From assembly GCA_949959305.1 (NCBI GenBank), contig CATLJA010000001.1, forward strand, positions 1 through 64,000: a stretch of 64,000 bases of DNA, in the 5' to 3' direction. The notes under the pieces are model-generated. The model was not told the origin of the DNA, searched no databases, and saw only the letters and a list, made by a program, of their open reading frames with translations. This stretch comes from an uncultured Oscillibacter sp. (GTDB lineage Bacteria; Bacillota; Clostridia; Oscillospirales; Oscillospiraceae). Positions 1-9,109 of the stretch are shown here, one piece after another; positions within the stretch are counted from its first letter, which is position 1, and the number at the start of each line of letters is the position of its first letter. The translations under genes and the position numbers were made by a program.

Positions 1-1
1 C

Positions 2-1960
2 ATGGCGGCCCGGATTTCCCGGGAGTTCGGCGGCCGCATGCGCATCAGCTACGCCGGCGGCGCGGACGCGCTGAACATCGGCAAGCTGTTTTCTCTCGGC
101 ATCTGGCCCATCACCATGGCCACCACTGAATTGAAGCCCGGCGGCTACCAGCGCTTCGTCCAGATCGGCGGCAAGCTGGACGCCCTGGAGTTCAAGCCCT
201 TCGCCGGCGTGGACGTGGAGGGAATCGAGGCCCTGGCCCTGGCGGCCCGTTCCGACAAGTACCACGTCAAGGCCGTCAAGCCCCTGCCCCGGCGGAAGCT
301 CTATGAGAAGGTGCCCCTGCTGGACTGCTTCACCGCCCCCTGCAAGGGCGGATGCCCCATCGGCCAGGACATCCCCGAGTACATTGAGCTGTGCCGGAAG
401 GGGGAATACGCCTCCGCCCTGCGGCTCATCTGTGAAAAGAACCCCCTGCCCTTCATCACGGGCACCATCTGCGCCCACCGCTGCCAGACCAAGTGCACCC
501 GGACCTACTACGACGATTCCGTCCAGATTCGGGCCACGAAGCTGGTGGCCGCGGAACGGGGCTATGATGAATATATGTCCAGGGTGAAGGCCCCCGCCCC
601 GGCGGGCAATGGAAAGAAAGCCGCCGTCATCGGCGGCGGCCCCGCCGGCATGGCCGCGGCCTACTTCGTGAGCCGGGCGGGCGTTCCCGTCACCCTCTTC
701 GAAAAATCCGAACGCTTAGGCGGCGTCGTCCGGCAGGTCATCCCCGGCTTCCGCATCTCTGACGAGGCCATCGACAAGGACGCGGCCCTGGTGGCCAGCA
801 TGGGCGCGGACATCCGGCTGAACACCCCCGCCCCCTCTGTGGCGGAGCTGAAGGCCGAAGGGTACACCCACATTTTCTTCGCCGTGGGCGCGTGGAAGGC
901 CGGGCGGCTGGACATCCCCGGCAACGTGGTTCCCGTCATCGGCTGGCTAAAGGATTTGAAGGCCGGGAAGGACGTGTCCCTGGGGAACGTGGCCGTTGTG
1001 GGCGGCGGCAACACCGCCATGGACGCGGCCCGGGCGGCCCTCCGGGCGGGGGCGAAGTCCTCCACCCTGGTGTACCGCCGGACGAAGAAGTACATGCCCG
1101 CCGACGCCGAGGAGCTGGAGCTGGCCGTCGCCGACGGCGTAAACTTCCTGGAGCTGGTGGCCCCTGTGGAGCAGAAGGACGGAAAGCTTCGCTGCGAGAG
1201 GATGAAGCTGGGCGAGCCCGACGAAAAGGGCCGCCGGAAGCCGGAGCCCACCGGGGAATTTGTGGAAATTGACTGCGACACCGTGATTTCCGCCGTGGGC
1301 GAAAAGGTGGACAGCGGGCTGTTCGCCGCCAACGGCATTGAGGTGGACGGCAGGGGCCTTCCTGATTTCAAGACCAACGTGGAAGGCGTGTACGCCGGCG
1401 GCGACGCCATGCGGGGCCCCGCCACGGTGGTGGAGAGCATCGCCGACGCCCAGGCCTTCGCCAACGCCGTCACTGGGGATACGCACAAGTTTGAGATTCC
1501 CGCCAAGGCCCTGGCCTCCCGGGCGGACGCCATCGCCAGGAAGGGTATCCTCTGCGAGTCCGCCAAGTGCGAGGGGGAGCGGTGCCTTGCCTGCAGCGTG
1601 GTGTGCCAGGTCTGCGCCGACGTGTGCCCCAACCGGGCCAACGTGGTGGTGGAGCTGCCCGACGGGCGGCATGAGATTCTCCACGTGGACCGGATGTGCA
1701 ACGAGTGCGGCAACTGCGCCATCTTCTGCCCCTACGACTCCGCCCCCTACCGGGATAAATTCACCCTGTTCAAGACCCGGGAGGGCTTTGACGAGAGCGT
1801 GAGCAACCAGGGCTTCCTGCCCCTGGGCGGGAGCCGGGTGCTGGTCCGGCTGGACGGGAAGGTCTTCGAGGCGGATTTGAACGCCGAAAACGCCCTGCCC
1901 GCCGATATTGAGGTTTTTATTCTCACCGTTTTGAACAAATACGCCTATCTCCTGGGCTGA
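2..1960 (+). CDS. ygfK: YgfK-type putative selenate reductase / Fe-S FAD oxidoreductase, 3' part
   Basis: The gene enters from outside the window, so the visible 652 residues are the C-terminal two thirds of a protein normally near 1,000 residues. In order one sees a cysteine-rich N-terminal Fe-S domain of the glutamate synthase small subunit/dihydropyrimidine dehydrogenase type (CFTAPCKGGCPIGQ near residue 108, CAHRCQTKC near 157), an FAD Rossmann motif IGGGPAGMAAAYF near 210, a second nucleotide motif VVGGGNTAMDAARAA near 332, and a C-terminal ferredoxin domain with CLACSVVCQVCADVCP and CNECGNCAIFCP. This order matches YgfK, found with selenium-dependent molybdenum hydroxylases and the SsnA aminohydrolase in purine catabolism. 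The in-frame ATG at base 2 is not the true start. The physiological electron acceptor is uncertain; selenate reductase is only the family name. Confidence 0.85.
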   Translation: MAARISREFGGRMRISYAGGADALNIGKLFSLGIWPITMATTELKPGGYQRFVQIGGKLDALEFKPFAGVDVEGIEALALAARSDKYHVKAVKPLPRRKLYEKVPLLDCFTAPCKGGCPIGQDIPEYIELCRKGEYASALRLICEKNPLPFITGTICAHRCQTKCTRTYYDDSVQIRATKLVAAERGYDEYMSRVKAPAPAGNGKKAAVIGGGPAGMAAAYFVSRAGVPVTLFEKSERLGGVVRQVIPGFRISDEAIDKDAALVASMGADIRLNTPAPSVAELKAEGYTHIFFAVGAWKAGRLDIPGNVVPVIGWLKDLKAGKDVSLGNVAVVGGGNTAMDAARAALRAGAKSSTLVYRRTKKYMPADAEELELAVADGVNFLELVAPVEQKDGKLRCERMKLGEPDEKGRRKPEPTGEFVEIDCDTVISAVGEKVDSGLFAANGIEVDGRGLPDFKTNVEGVYAGGDAMRGPATVVESIADAQAFANAVTGDTHKFEIPAKALASRADAIARKGILCESAKCEGERCLACSVVCQVCADVCPNRANVVVELPDGRHEILHVDRMCNECGNCAIFCPYDSAPYRDKFTLFKTREGFDESVSNQGFLPLGGSRVLVRLDGKVFEADLNAENALPADIEVFILTVLNKYAYLLG

Positions 1961-2132
1961 GGCCCGGGAAAGCGCCGCGGAGGCCGGGATTTTCCGGCCT
2001 CCGCGCCTTTCCATTTTCCGCGCCGTTCTCCGGGACGCAACTTTTGGAAATATGACTGGAATTTACAGCTTGTCCATGGTATACTATGTCCTGCATGAGT
2101 GAAATTCTGCGCAAGTTAGGAGCGTGAGTTCT

Positions 2133-2969
2133 TTGACCCTGCTTTCCTCCGCCCTCCTGGGCTTTATCCAGGGGGTGACCGAGTTCCTGCCGGTGTCCAG
2201 CTCCGGGCACCTCGCCATCGCGGAGCACCTGCTGAACATTTCCGGCGCGTCGTCTGGTCCGCCCTTTTTCGACGTGCTGCTCCACCTGGGCACGCTGTTC
2301 GCCGTCTTCGCCGCCTACTGGGAGGATATCCGGGACATGGTCTCGGAGTTCTTCTTCGGCGTGAGCGACCTGATCCATGGCTCCACGCCCGCCCGCGTTC
2401 CGCCCGCCCGGCGGATGATTCTGCTGATCATCGCAGGCACACTGCCCCTCTTTGCCGTGCTGCCGTTCAAGGACGCCATCGAGGCCCTGGGGGACAACAT
2501 GTATTTCGTGGCCTTCGCGCTGCTGGCCACGGGCTGCCTCCTCTTTGCCAGCGACCACGTGCGCCGGGGACGGAAGACGGAGAAGTCCGCCTCCATGCTG
2601 GACGCGCTGCTGGTTGGAGCGGGCCAGGCCCTGGCTACCTGCCCCGGCATCTCCCGCTCCGGCACCACCATCACCGCCGGGTGCTTTGTGGGCTTTGACC
2701 GGAAATTCGCCGTCCGGTACTCCTTCCTCATGTCCATCCCCGCCATCCTGGGGGCCAACATCCTCAGCCTCAAGGACGCGCTGGAAGCGGACGTCCTCTG
2801 GGCGGAGGTGCCCGTCTACCTGGTGGGCGTGGCGGTTTCCGCCATTGTGGGCTACGCCTGCATCCGGCTTATCCGGCTGGTGGCGGACAAGGGAAAATTC
2901 GGCTTCTTCGCCTGCTACTGCTGGCTGGCCGGGGTCGTCACCCTGGCCCTGGTCCTTACGCAAAAGTAA
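2133..2969 (+). CDS. uppP: undecaprenyl-diphosphatase UppP (BacA)
   Basis: Integral membrane phosphatase that recycles undecaprenyl pyrophosphate to the monophosphate carrier used for peptidoglycan and other cell-wall polymers; it also gives bacitracin tolerance. The two family signatures are present: QGVTEFLPVSSSGHL near the N-terminus and PGISRSGTTI near residue 175, and the whole protein is a chain of hydrophobic segments of the usual length (about 278 residues). The frame opens at GTG 2124, but the AGGAG box at 2118-2122 lies 1 base from that codon and 10 bases before TTG 2133, so TTG is preferred. A TATACT box at 2080-2085 is a possible -10. ftsK follows after 22 bases. Confidence 0.93.
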   Translation: MTLLSSALLGFIQGVTEFLPVSSSGHLAIAEHLLNISGASSGPPFFDVLLHLGTLFAVFAAYWEDIRDMVSEFFFGVSDLIHGSTPARVPPARRMILLIIAGTLPLFAVLPFKDAIEALGDNMYFVAFALLATGCLLFASDHVRRGRKTEKSASMLDALLVGAGQALATCPGISRSGTTITAGCFVGFDRKFAVRYSFLMSIPAILGANILSLKDALEADVLWAEVPVYLVGVAVSAIVGYACIRLIRLVADKGKFGFFACYCWLAGVVTLALVLTQK

Positions 2970-2991
2970 CCCAAAACGGAGGTACTTAACC

Positions 2992-5589
2992 GTGGCTTCC
3001 ACATCACAGAAGAAACCCGCCGCCAAAAAGTCCGGCGGCAAATCCGCGAAAAAGCCCCCGCAGAAGCAGCCCGTCCGCCGGGAGGTTTCCGGCGGCGTGC
3101 TGCTGGTGCTGGCACTGTGCGTCTTCGTGGGCTATTTCGGCGTCAGCGCCCTGTTCCTGGACTTTTTCGCGGTGCTCTTAAAGGGCCTGTTCGGATACGG
3201 CTACTGGCTGGCGGGGCCCTCCCTGGTGCTGGCGGGGCTCATCCTGCTTTTCCACCGGGGCCGGCCCGTCCAGCTCCGGACCACCTGCGCCCTGCTGCTG
3301 CCGCCGCTGTTCGGGGCCCTGACCCATCTGGTCTTCTGCAAGAGGACCTACGAGCCCTCCTTCTTCAAAATGCTGGGGGCCATCTGGGCCGACGGCGTGG
3401 CCCTGGAGTCCGGCGGAGCCGTCTCCGGCGTGCTGGCCAACGGCTCCGCCGCCGTGTTCTCCCCCCTGGCGTCGGTCATTTTGTTCACGGTGCTGTTTAT
3501 GGCCCTGATGTTTGTGGCCCTGCGGCTGACCCTGGCGGCGCTTGCCGATTGGCGGCGGACCCGGCCCCAGTACGAGGAGCAGCCCGAGCCCGCCATCCGG
3601 CTCACTCCCGTGGACCCGCCCAAGCGCCGGACCCCGGCCGGCCCCAAGCCCCAGATTGACATCCCCCTGGACGGCGAGGAGCGGCCCGCCCGGCCCGAGA
3701 AGTCCGGGAAGTTCACCGGCTTCTTCCGCCACAAGGCCGACGCCCAGCCCACCCCGGACCAGGTGCTTCAGGCAGCCCCCGCCCCAAAGCCGGATCCCCC
3801 TCCGCCCGAGCCGGAGCGGCCCCGGGCGGCCATTCCCGTGCCGCCCCCCGCGCCGGTGCCGGAACCCGTCCCCGCCGTATCCTCCCCGGCAGCGCCGGAG
3901 CCCCTTCAGCCCGGGCCCCCGCCGCCCGTGCCGGAACCCGCTCCCCCGGAGCCGGAGCCTTCCCAGCCGGAGAAGCCCCTGCCCACGGCGGAGGCCTTCA
4001 CCCGCAGCGGCAAGGCCGAGACGGCCCGGGAGGTGGCGGCGCAGACCGCCGCCGTGGCCGCGGAGATCGAGGAAAAGCTGGCGTCGGAGGAGGGGGAATA
4101 TCCCTATCCCCCGGTGGACCTCCTGCACATGAACCAGGGGGAGAACCATGTGGAGGCCGGGGCGGAGCTGCGGAACAACTCCCGCCGCCTGGCGGAGACC
4201 CTGACCAGCTTCGGCGTGGACGCCGCCCCCGGCGACGTGATCCACGGCCCCTCCGTCACCCGCTACGAGTTCATCCTGGAACAGGGCGTGAAGCTCTCCA
4301 AAATCACCAACCTGGCGGACGACATCGCCCTGGCCCTGGGGGCCACCGGCGTGCGCATCGCCCCTATCCCCGACAAAATCTCCGTGGTGGGCATTGAGGT
4401 CCCCAACAAGCAGGTGACCCCGGTGCTGATCCGGGACGTGATCGAGTCCCGGGACTTCGCCGGGCACAGGTCCCAGGTGGCCTTCGCCCTGGGCCGGGAC
4501 ATCGGCGGGCGGAACGTCATCGGGGACATCGGCACCCTGCCCCACGTGCTCATCGCGGGCACCACCGGCTCCGGCAAGTCCGTGTGCACCAACTCCCTGA
4601 TTATCAGCCTCCTCTACAAGTCCACGCCGGAGGACGTGCGCTTCATCATGGTGGACCCCAAGATGGTGGAGCTGGCTCCCTACAACGGCATTCCCCACCT
4701 GCTGATTCCCGTGGTGACGGACCCGAAGAAGGCCGCCGGAGCCCTCCAGTGGGCGGTGTTCGAGATGATGAAGCGGTACAAGGCCTTCTCCGAGCAGGGC
4801 GTGAAGAAGCTGGAGGAGTTCAACCGCCTGGCGAAGACAAAGGAGGACCTGGAGCCCCTTCCCAGCGTGGTGGTGGTCATTGACGAGCTGGCGGACTTGA
4901 TGCTGGTGGCCGCCAAGGAGGTGGAGGAATCCATCTGCCGGGTGGCCCAGATGGGCCGCGCCGCCGGGATGCACCTGGTCATCGCCACCCAGCGGCCCTC
5001 CGCCGACGTGATTACCGGCCTCATGAAGGCCAACATCCCCAGCCGCATCGCCTTCGCCGTGGCCTCCTCCATGGAGTCCCGCATCATTCTGGACAACGGC
5101 GGCGCGGAAAAGCTGGTGGGCCGGGGCGACATGCTCTACGCCCCCCTGGGAGCCGGAAAGCCCACCCGGGTCCAGGGCTGCTTCATCACCCCGGAGGAGA
5201 TTGACCGGGTGGTGTCCTTCGTCAAGCAGACCGGGGAGGCCCAGTACGACGACGACGTAATCGCCAAAATCGAGGAATCCGTCCAGGAAAAGGGGACCAA
5301 GAAGCCCTCCGCCGAGCCGGAGGAGCAGGAGAGCGACGAGCTCCTCCCCGCCGCCGTGGAGGTCATCCTGGAGACAGGACAGGCGTCCACGTCCATGCTC
5401 CAGCGGCGCTTGAAGCTGGGGTATTCCCGGGCCGCGCGGCTGGTGGACCAGCTGGAGGAGCGGGGCTACGTGGGGCCCTTCGAGGGGTCCAAGCCCCGCC
5501 AGCTCCTCATTACCAGGGAGAAGTGGCAGGAGATGAAGATGGGCGGCGGCGCGGACGCGCCGGAGCCGCCGGATTTCCAGGACGAGTAA
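2992..5589 (+). CDS. ftsK: DNA translocase FtsK/SpoIIIE
   Basis: Septal double-stranded DNA pump that clears chromosomes from the division or sporulation septum. The 865-residue protein has a basic N-terminus, four or five membrane segments (roughly residues 28-190), a long proline/glutamate-rich linker (about 200-360), an FtsK alpha/beta motor with Walker A GTTGSGKS and Walker B VVVIDELADLM, the ATQRPSADVITG motif, and a C-terminal winged-helix gamma domain (about 785-850, SDELLPAAVEVILE to RGYVGPFEG) that reads polar sequences. The start is GTG 2992, set by GGAGG at 2978-2982; the frame is open much further upstream inside uppP, which is not coding. A strong terminator follows. Whether this is the division FtsK or the sporulation SpoIIIE cannot be told from sequence alone. 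Confidence 0.95.
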   Translation: MASTSQKKPAAKKSGGKSAKKPPQKQPVRREVSGGVLLVLALCVFVGYFGVSALFLDFFAVLLKGLFGYGYWLAGPSLVLAGLILLFHRGRPVQLRTTCALLLPPLFGALTHLVFCKRTYEPSFFKMLGAIWADGVALESGGAVSGVLANGSAAVFSPLASVILFTVLFMALMFVALRLTLAALADWRRTRPQYEEQPEPAIRLTPVDPPKRRTPAGPKPQIDIPLDGEERPARPEKSGKFTGFFRHKADAQPTPDQVLQAAPAPKPDPPPPEPERPRAAIPVPPPAPVPEPVPAVSSPAAPEPLQPGPPPPVPEPAPPEPEPSQPEKPLPTAEAFTRSGKAETAREVAAQTAAVAAEIEEKLASEEGEYPYPPVDLLHMNQGENHVEAGAELRNNSRRLAETLTSFGVDAAPGDVIHGPSVTRYEFILEQGVKLSKITNLADDIALALGATGVRIAPIPDKISVVGIEVPNKQVTPVLIRDVIESRDFAGHRSQVAFALGRDIGGRNVIGDIGTLPHVLIAGTTGSGKSVCTNSLIISLLYKSTPEDVRFIMVDPKMVELAPYNGIPHLLIPVVTDPKKAAGALQWAVFEMMKRYKAFSEQGVKKLEEFNRLAKTKEDLEPLPSVVVVIDELADLMLVAAKEVEESICRVAQMGRAAGMHLVIATQRPSADVITGLMKANIPSRIAFAVASSMESRIILDNGGAEKLVGRGDMLYAPLGAGKPTRVQGCFITPEEIDRVVSFVKQTGEAQYDDDVIAKIEESVQEKGTKKPSAEPEEQESDELLPAAVEVILETGQASTSMLQRRLKLGYSRAARLVDQLEERGYVGPFEGSKPRQLLITREKWQEMKMGGGADAPEPPDFQDE

Positions 5590-5625
5590 AAAACGCCGGA
5601 GAGGAAGCTCCTCTCCGGCGTTTTC
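5590..5625 (+). terminator. intrinsic terminator after ftsK
   Basis: A 16-bp perfect stem (5590-5605 with 5609-5624) with a three-base loop directly follows the ftsK stop codon. The arm core is CGCCGGAGAGG, with A and T runs at the outer ends. The symmetrical A/T flanks let it act on both strands and also stop the convergent minus-strand gene that ends at 5662. Confidence 0.9.
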
Positions 5626-5661
5626 CCTTGCGCGCCGCGCTGGCTCAATTCAAAAAGGCCG

Positions 5662-5880
5662 TCAGTCCTCGCACTTGAGCTGGTAGCCCAGCTCCTGGAC
5701 CTTCTGGCGAATCTGCTCCTGCCGCACGCCGGTGGAATCGTAGTCCACCGCCACGCAGCCCCGGCCGCTGAGGCTGACGGAGGTCACGCCGGGCAGCATG
5801 TCCAGCCCCTGCTTCAAAAGCTTCTCGTCGTGCTTGTCCCCCGGGTTCTCCAGGGAGAAATAAGTGCTCAAATGGGCCAT
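5662..5880 (-). CDS. small HMA-like domain protein without CxxC
   Basis: A 72-residue protein with the beta-alpha-beta-beta-alpha pattern of heavy-metal-associated domains (LLKQGLDMLPGVTSVSLSGRGCVAVDYD, then a helix VRQEQIRQKVQELGY). The metal-binding CxxC normally found before the first helix is missing, so copper binding is doubtful and the fold may serve another ligand or partner. The frame runs 6 codons further upstream to a TTG, but GGAAGGAG sits 9 bases before ATG 5880, so this start is preferred. It is followed by a 70-base gap from the coiled-coil gene upstream and may be transcribed with it. Confidence 0.7.
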   Translation of the reverse strand: MAHLSTYFSLENPGDKHDEKLLKQGLDMLPGVTSVSLSGRGCVAVDYDSTGVRQEQIRQKVQELGYQLKCED

Positions 5881-5949
5881 GGGAATCGCTCCTTCCAAAG
5901 GTTTGGTGTAGCTTTCCCCCGCCGCGCTTTTTCATTCCGGGGCGCAGCC

Positions 5950-6573
5950 TCAGCCCTTTTCCTCCGTCTTTTTCTCCAGCCGGGCGGCCAGCTCGTTCAG
6001 CTCCGTCCCCGTCTGGTCCAGGGCCCGGGGAAGCTGGCTGAGCGTCACCTCGATTTTCCGCAGCTCGCCGTTCACATGTCCGGCGGCGGCTTCAAAATCG
6101 CGCATCAGCCGCTGATAGCGGCTACGGAATTCCTCCAGGGTCCGGCGGGTCTGGGCGGCGGCCTCCTCCTCCAAGTCGTCGGCCCGCTTCCGGGCCTCGC
6201 ACTCGATGCTCCCCAGCCGCTCCCGGAACCGGGAGTAGGCTTCCGCGTCGGGCCGGAGGGCGTCCCGCTCCGCCGCCAGACGGGCCGCGTCCTGCTCTAG
6301 GGCCCGCAGGGGCTCCAAATCCGCCCGGGCGGCGGCCTCCGCCTCCAGCTTTTCCCGGAGTGCGTCCCGCTCTGCGGCCAGCTCCTCCGCCTGGGCCCGG
6401 AGCTGCTCCAGCTCCTCCGCCTGCTCCTCCGCCTGCCTGCGCAGAGTCTCGTTTTCCGCCTCCAGCTCCCGCTGCGCGGCGGCGGCCTTTTCCGAGGACT
6501 GCTCCAGATACCGGACCACGTCCTGCTTGTCAAACCCGCCGAAGGCCACGCTCTTAAAGGAATAATTTTCCAT
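5950..6573 (-). CDS. DivIVA-like coiled-coil protein
   Basis: A 207-residue protein whose N-terminus (SFKSVAFGGFDKQDVVRYLEQ) matches the FGGFxKxDVxxYL signature of DivIVA-type proteins in clostridia, followed from about residue 30 to 130 by an almost uninterrupted Glu/Arg/Ala-rich coiled coil and a second shorter coil to the end. DivIVA proteins bind negatively curved membrane at septa and poles and recruit division or cell-wall factors. The short distance to ftsK fits a role in division, but this is inferred. No membrane segment is seen. It lacks the extended C-terminal part of classical DivIVA, so partner specificity is unknown. Confidence 0.7.
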   Translation of the reverse strand: MENYSFKSVAFGGFDKQDVVRYLEQSSEKAAAAQRELEAENETLRRQAEEQAEELEQLRAQAEELAAERDALREKLEAEAAARADLEPLRALEQDAARLAAERDALRPDAEAYSRFRERLGSIECEARKRADDLEEEAAAQTRRTLEEFRSRYQRLMRDFEAAAGHVNGELRKIEVTLSQLPRALDQTGTELNELAARLEKKTEEKG

Positions 6574-6663
6574 ATGGATACCGTTTCCTCTCCCAAATTT
6601 CCCTTTGATTCTACCACAGGCGGCCGCAACTTACAAGGGCCAATCTTATCCGCCCAAAACGGC

Positions 6664-6698
6664 GGGCCCGGCGCCCCCAATCCTGGGACGCCGGGCCC
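6664..6698 (-). terminator. terminator of the galacto-N-biose operon
   Basis: GGGCCCGGCG at 6664-6673 pairs with CGCCGGGCCC at 6689-6698, with an inner CCCAATCCTGGG that extends the hairpin. On the minus strand it lies 15-49 bases beyond the GH112 stop codon and is followed by a short T run, fitting the end of the operon. Confidence 0.7.
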
Positions 6699-6712
6699 GT
6701 CTTCTCAAGCCT

Positions 6713-8881
6713 TTAAATCTCGTACCACCGGATTTCGCCCGCGGCCAGCTCCAGCGGAAAGCCGGATCCGTCTCCCCGGAAAACCGTGGTGCTCTGGGGT
6801 TCGCAGGTATTGTTCACCGCGCAGAAGCGCCCGCTCTCCACATAGGCGTGGACCTCCGTGCGGCAGTTGGAGGAGAACCACTTTTTCAGCCCGTCCTCCC
6901 CGCGGGCCGCCCACAGGACAGCCCGGTGGAGCAGGCGGCAGTTTTCAAAGGAGTACGGCAGGCCGGAGATATACACCCCCCGGCCGGAGCCGAAGGCGTT
7001 CGCCGCCAGCTGAACCTCCTTCTCCCGCTGGACCAGCACCTCCGCCCCCTCCAGGGCGTAGACGCTCCGCTGGCCCTCGCCAAAGTCCACGGGGCCCTCC
7101 GCGTCCGCCAGGATGAAGTGTTCCGGGTGCTCCTCCCAGTTGTACTTGTCATAGCCCAGCGTGAAGCCCGTCTCTTTTTCCACGCCCAGCACCGGGGCCA
7201 TCTGGAAATACCGCCCCTGGTACTGGTGGCCGGAGGGCTCCCCCACGCCGATGAAGCCGCCGCCGTTCCAGACAAAACGCTTTACGGCGGCGGAAACCGC
7301 CGGGTCTTCCCAGACTGCCCCGCCGGTGTGGGCCGTGTCCCCGCCGCCGATGTTCAAAAGCACGTCCACACCCTCCAGCGCACGGGGGTCCGCCTTCAAA
7401 TCGTCGAAGCTCAAAAACCGCACGTCAAAGGGCGCGCCGGCAAGGGCCTCGATAACCCCGGCGTAGGAGTAGTTCTGCTTTTGATACAGGGCGTGATGGA
7501 CCATGTGGCAGCCCCAGGAACGGGCCCTGCCCCAGCAGTTCAGCACCGCCACGGTCTTGGCGCACCAGGGCTTCGCCCCGTTGATGCGGCCATAGAGCTC
7601 CCGGAACTCCCCGCACACGGACTCTACATACTCGATAAACTCCGGGAAGGCGCAGGCCAGCTTCAGGTATCCGCCGTAGCCGATGCGGTCAACGGGCTTG
7701 CGCAGGATGGCCCGCCGGGCGGCGGTCCAGTTCTCCCGGGCCTCCCCCACCGGGTCCCCGCCCTCGTGGAAGGTGTCCGGGAAGAAGTAGGGCAGGAAGC
7801 GCCCCTCCGTGTACCTTACGCCGGGAATGTCCGAGATGAGGCGCAGGGTGGAGCCGTTGCCGACGCTGCCCACCACCGCGTCCAGGCCGATGGACCTGAA
7901 CTCCTCCAGATAGGGCTCCGTGCCAATCCAGTGGTCCCCCAGGAACATCATGGCCTCCTTCCCCAGCTCGTGGGTGAGGTCCACCATCTCCCGGGCCAGG
8001 GCCGCCACCTCCCGGCGCTGGAAGGCGCAGAAATCCTTGAACTCCTTGGAGGGGATCCTATACTGGTTGTTATAATATCCCTGGTCGATTACAAATTCCG
8101 GCCGGAATTTGTACCCAGCCTCCTTTTCAAACTTCTCCAGGATATAGGGGGAGACGGAGGCGGAGTAGCCGTACCAGTCCACGTACTTCTCCCGCCTCAG
8201 CTCGTCAAAAATCAGGGTAAACTGGTGGAAGAAGGTGGTGTACCGGATTACGTCCACATAGGGGTGCTCCTCAATGAACCTCCTCAGCCGCTCCATGGTG
8301 AATTTCCGGGTCTTGGGCTGGCGCACGTCGAAGGTGATTTGATGCTCGAAGTCCTTCCAGCCGTTGGTGACGGCGTTGTACATGTGGACCGGGTCCCAGA
8401 TGAGGTAGGCCAGGAAGCTGACGGTGTAGTCGTGGAACGCCTCCGGCGCGGGGATAACCACCGCACCGCTCCCGGCGTCGTAGTTCCACGCCTCCGGGTC
8501 CAGGGGGCGGCCCGTGGTCCGGTCCATGACCTCCCACCAGCGCTTCATGTCGTCCCGGGTGTTGACCTCCAGAAGCTCCGGGCTGACGCCCTTCAAAAGC
8601 GGGATGGACAGGGGGCCTCCCGCCGCCGTGTGGAAACAGGTCATAATATAGCACTGCTGCACCTCGTCGGGATTGGCCCTGGCCCAGGCGTTGTCCTTCC
8701 GGGTGGTGTAGTAGGTGGCGTAGACCTTGGCTCCGGCGGACTTCAGCTCCTCGGGATAGTCCGTGCCGTCGCAGTCCCGGATGGCGTCGGCCCCCCAGCG
8801 CTCCAGGAGGGCCAGGGTCTCGGGGACCACGTCCACGTCGGTGGGGATGGTCACCCGACCCTTATTCTGTAAATTAGTCAT
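6713..8881 (-). CDS. GH112 1,3-beta-galactosyl-N-acetylhexosamine phosphorylase
   Basis: Cytoplasmic phosphorylase that splits galacto-N-biose or lacto-N-biose with phosphate to galactose 1-phosphate and N-acetylhexosamine, the entry to mucin-core and milk-glycan use. The 722-residue length and full-length similarity to the GH112 family are clear: N-terminal NKGRVTIPTDVDVVPE, the motif MFLGDHWIGTEP containing the presumed catalytic Asp, then a glutamine-amidotransferase-like middle domain (VDVLLNIGGGDTAHTG, GEPSGHQYQGRYFQ) and a C-terminal beta domain. There is no signal peptide. ATG 8881 is preceded by AGGAG. It is the last gene of an operon with an ABC sugar importer, as in bifidobacterial and clostridial clusters. 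Preference between galacto-N-biose and lacto-N-biose cannot be read from the sequence. Confidence 0.93.
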   Translation of the reverse strand: MTNLQNKGRVTIPTDVDVVPETLALLERWGADAIRDCDGTDYPEELKSAGAKVYATYYTTRKDNAWARANPDEVQQCYIMTCFHTAAGGPLSIPLLKGVSPELLEVNTRDDMKRWWEVMDRTTGRPLDPEAWNYDAGSGAVVIPAPEAFHDYTVSFLAYLIWDPVHMYNAVTNGWKDFEHQITFDVRQPKTRKFTMERLRRFIEEHPYVDVIRYTTFFHQFTLIFDELRREKYVDWYGYSASVSPYILEKFEKEAGYKFRPEFVIDQGYYNNQYRIPSKEFKDFCAFQRREVAALAREMVDLTHELGKEAMMFLGDHWIGTEPYLEEFRSIGLDAVVGSVGNGSTLRLISDIPGVRYTEGRFLPYFFPDTFHEGGDPVGEARENWTAARRAILRKPVDRIGYGGYLKLACAFPEFIEYVESVCGEFRELYGRINGAKPWCAKTVAVLNCWGRARSWGCHMVHHALYQKQNYSYAGVIEALAGAPFDVRFLSFDDLKADPRALEGVDVLLNIGGGDTAHTGGAVWEDPAVSAAVKRFVWNGGGFIGVGEPSGHQYQGRYFQMAPVLGVEKETGFTLGYDKYNWEEHPEHFILADAEGPVDFGEGQRSVYALEGAEVLVQREKEVQLAANAFGSGRGVYISGLPYSFENCRLLHRAVLWAARGEDGLKKWFSSNCRTEVHAYVESGRFCAVNNTCEPQSTTVFRGDGSGFPLELAAGEIRWYEI

Positions 8882-8893
8882 GCTTTACACTCC

Positions 8894-9100
8894 TTAGAGT
8901 CCAGGTCCTTTGTCGCCCTCAAAGGGCTTGTTGTAAACCATCAGCGCCGCCAGCAGCAAAATCACGCCCAGGACCATCAGGCCCAGGCCCTTCATCTGCC
9001 CGGTGAGGCTCCAGCCGAAGACCACCAGGGCCAGCCCCGCGCAAAAGAATCCCGCGATGAACAGCGCCCGCAGGCCGGTATGCTCTTTCCAAAACTTCAT
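8894..9100 (-). CDS. small two-helix membrane protein in the sugar operon
   Basis: A 68-residue protein of unknown function with two predicted membrane helices (about residues 11-31 and 37-56) separated by a short GQMKG turn, and a charged C-terminal tail. It is placed between the MalG-like permease (9-base gap) and the phosphorylase gene (12-base gap), so it is clearly cotranscribed. Position suggests an accessory role in uptake of the disaccharide, but nothing in the sequence shows a mechanism. Confidence 0.75.
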   Translation of the reverse strand: MKFWKEHTGLRALFIAGFFCAGLALVVFGWSLTGQMKGLGLMVLGVILLLAALMVYNKPFEGDKGPGL

Positions 9101-9109
9101 GCCGACACC

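Noticed and set aside
3760..4000. Proline-rich repeats as a separate repeat element
   Set aside because: They belong to the disordered linker of FtsK and vary in sequence.
3178..4974. 598-codon open frame on the minus strand inside ftsK
   Set aside because: Shadow of high GC: no ribosome site, His/Gly/Gln-rich artificial composition, and the plus frame encodes a complete FtsK.
5662..5898. HMA protein as a copper chaperone
   Set aside because: The CxxC metal site is missing, so the copper role is not supported.
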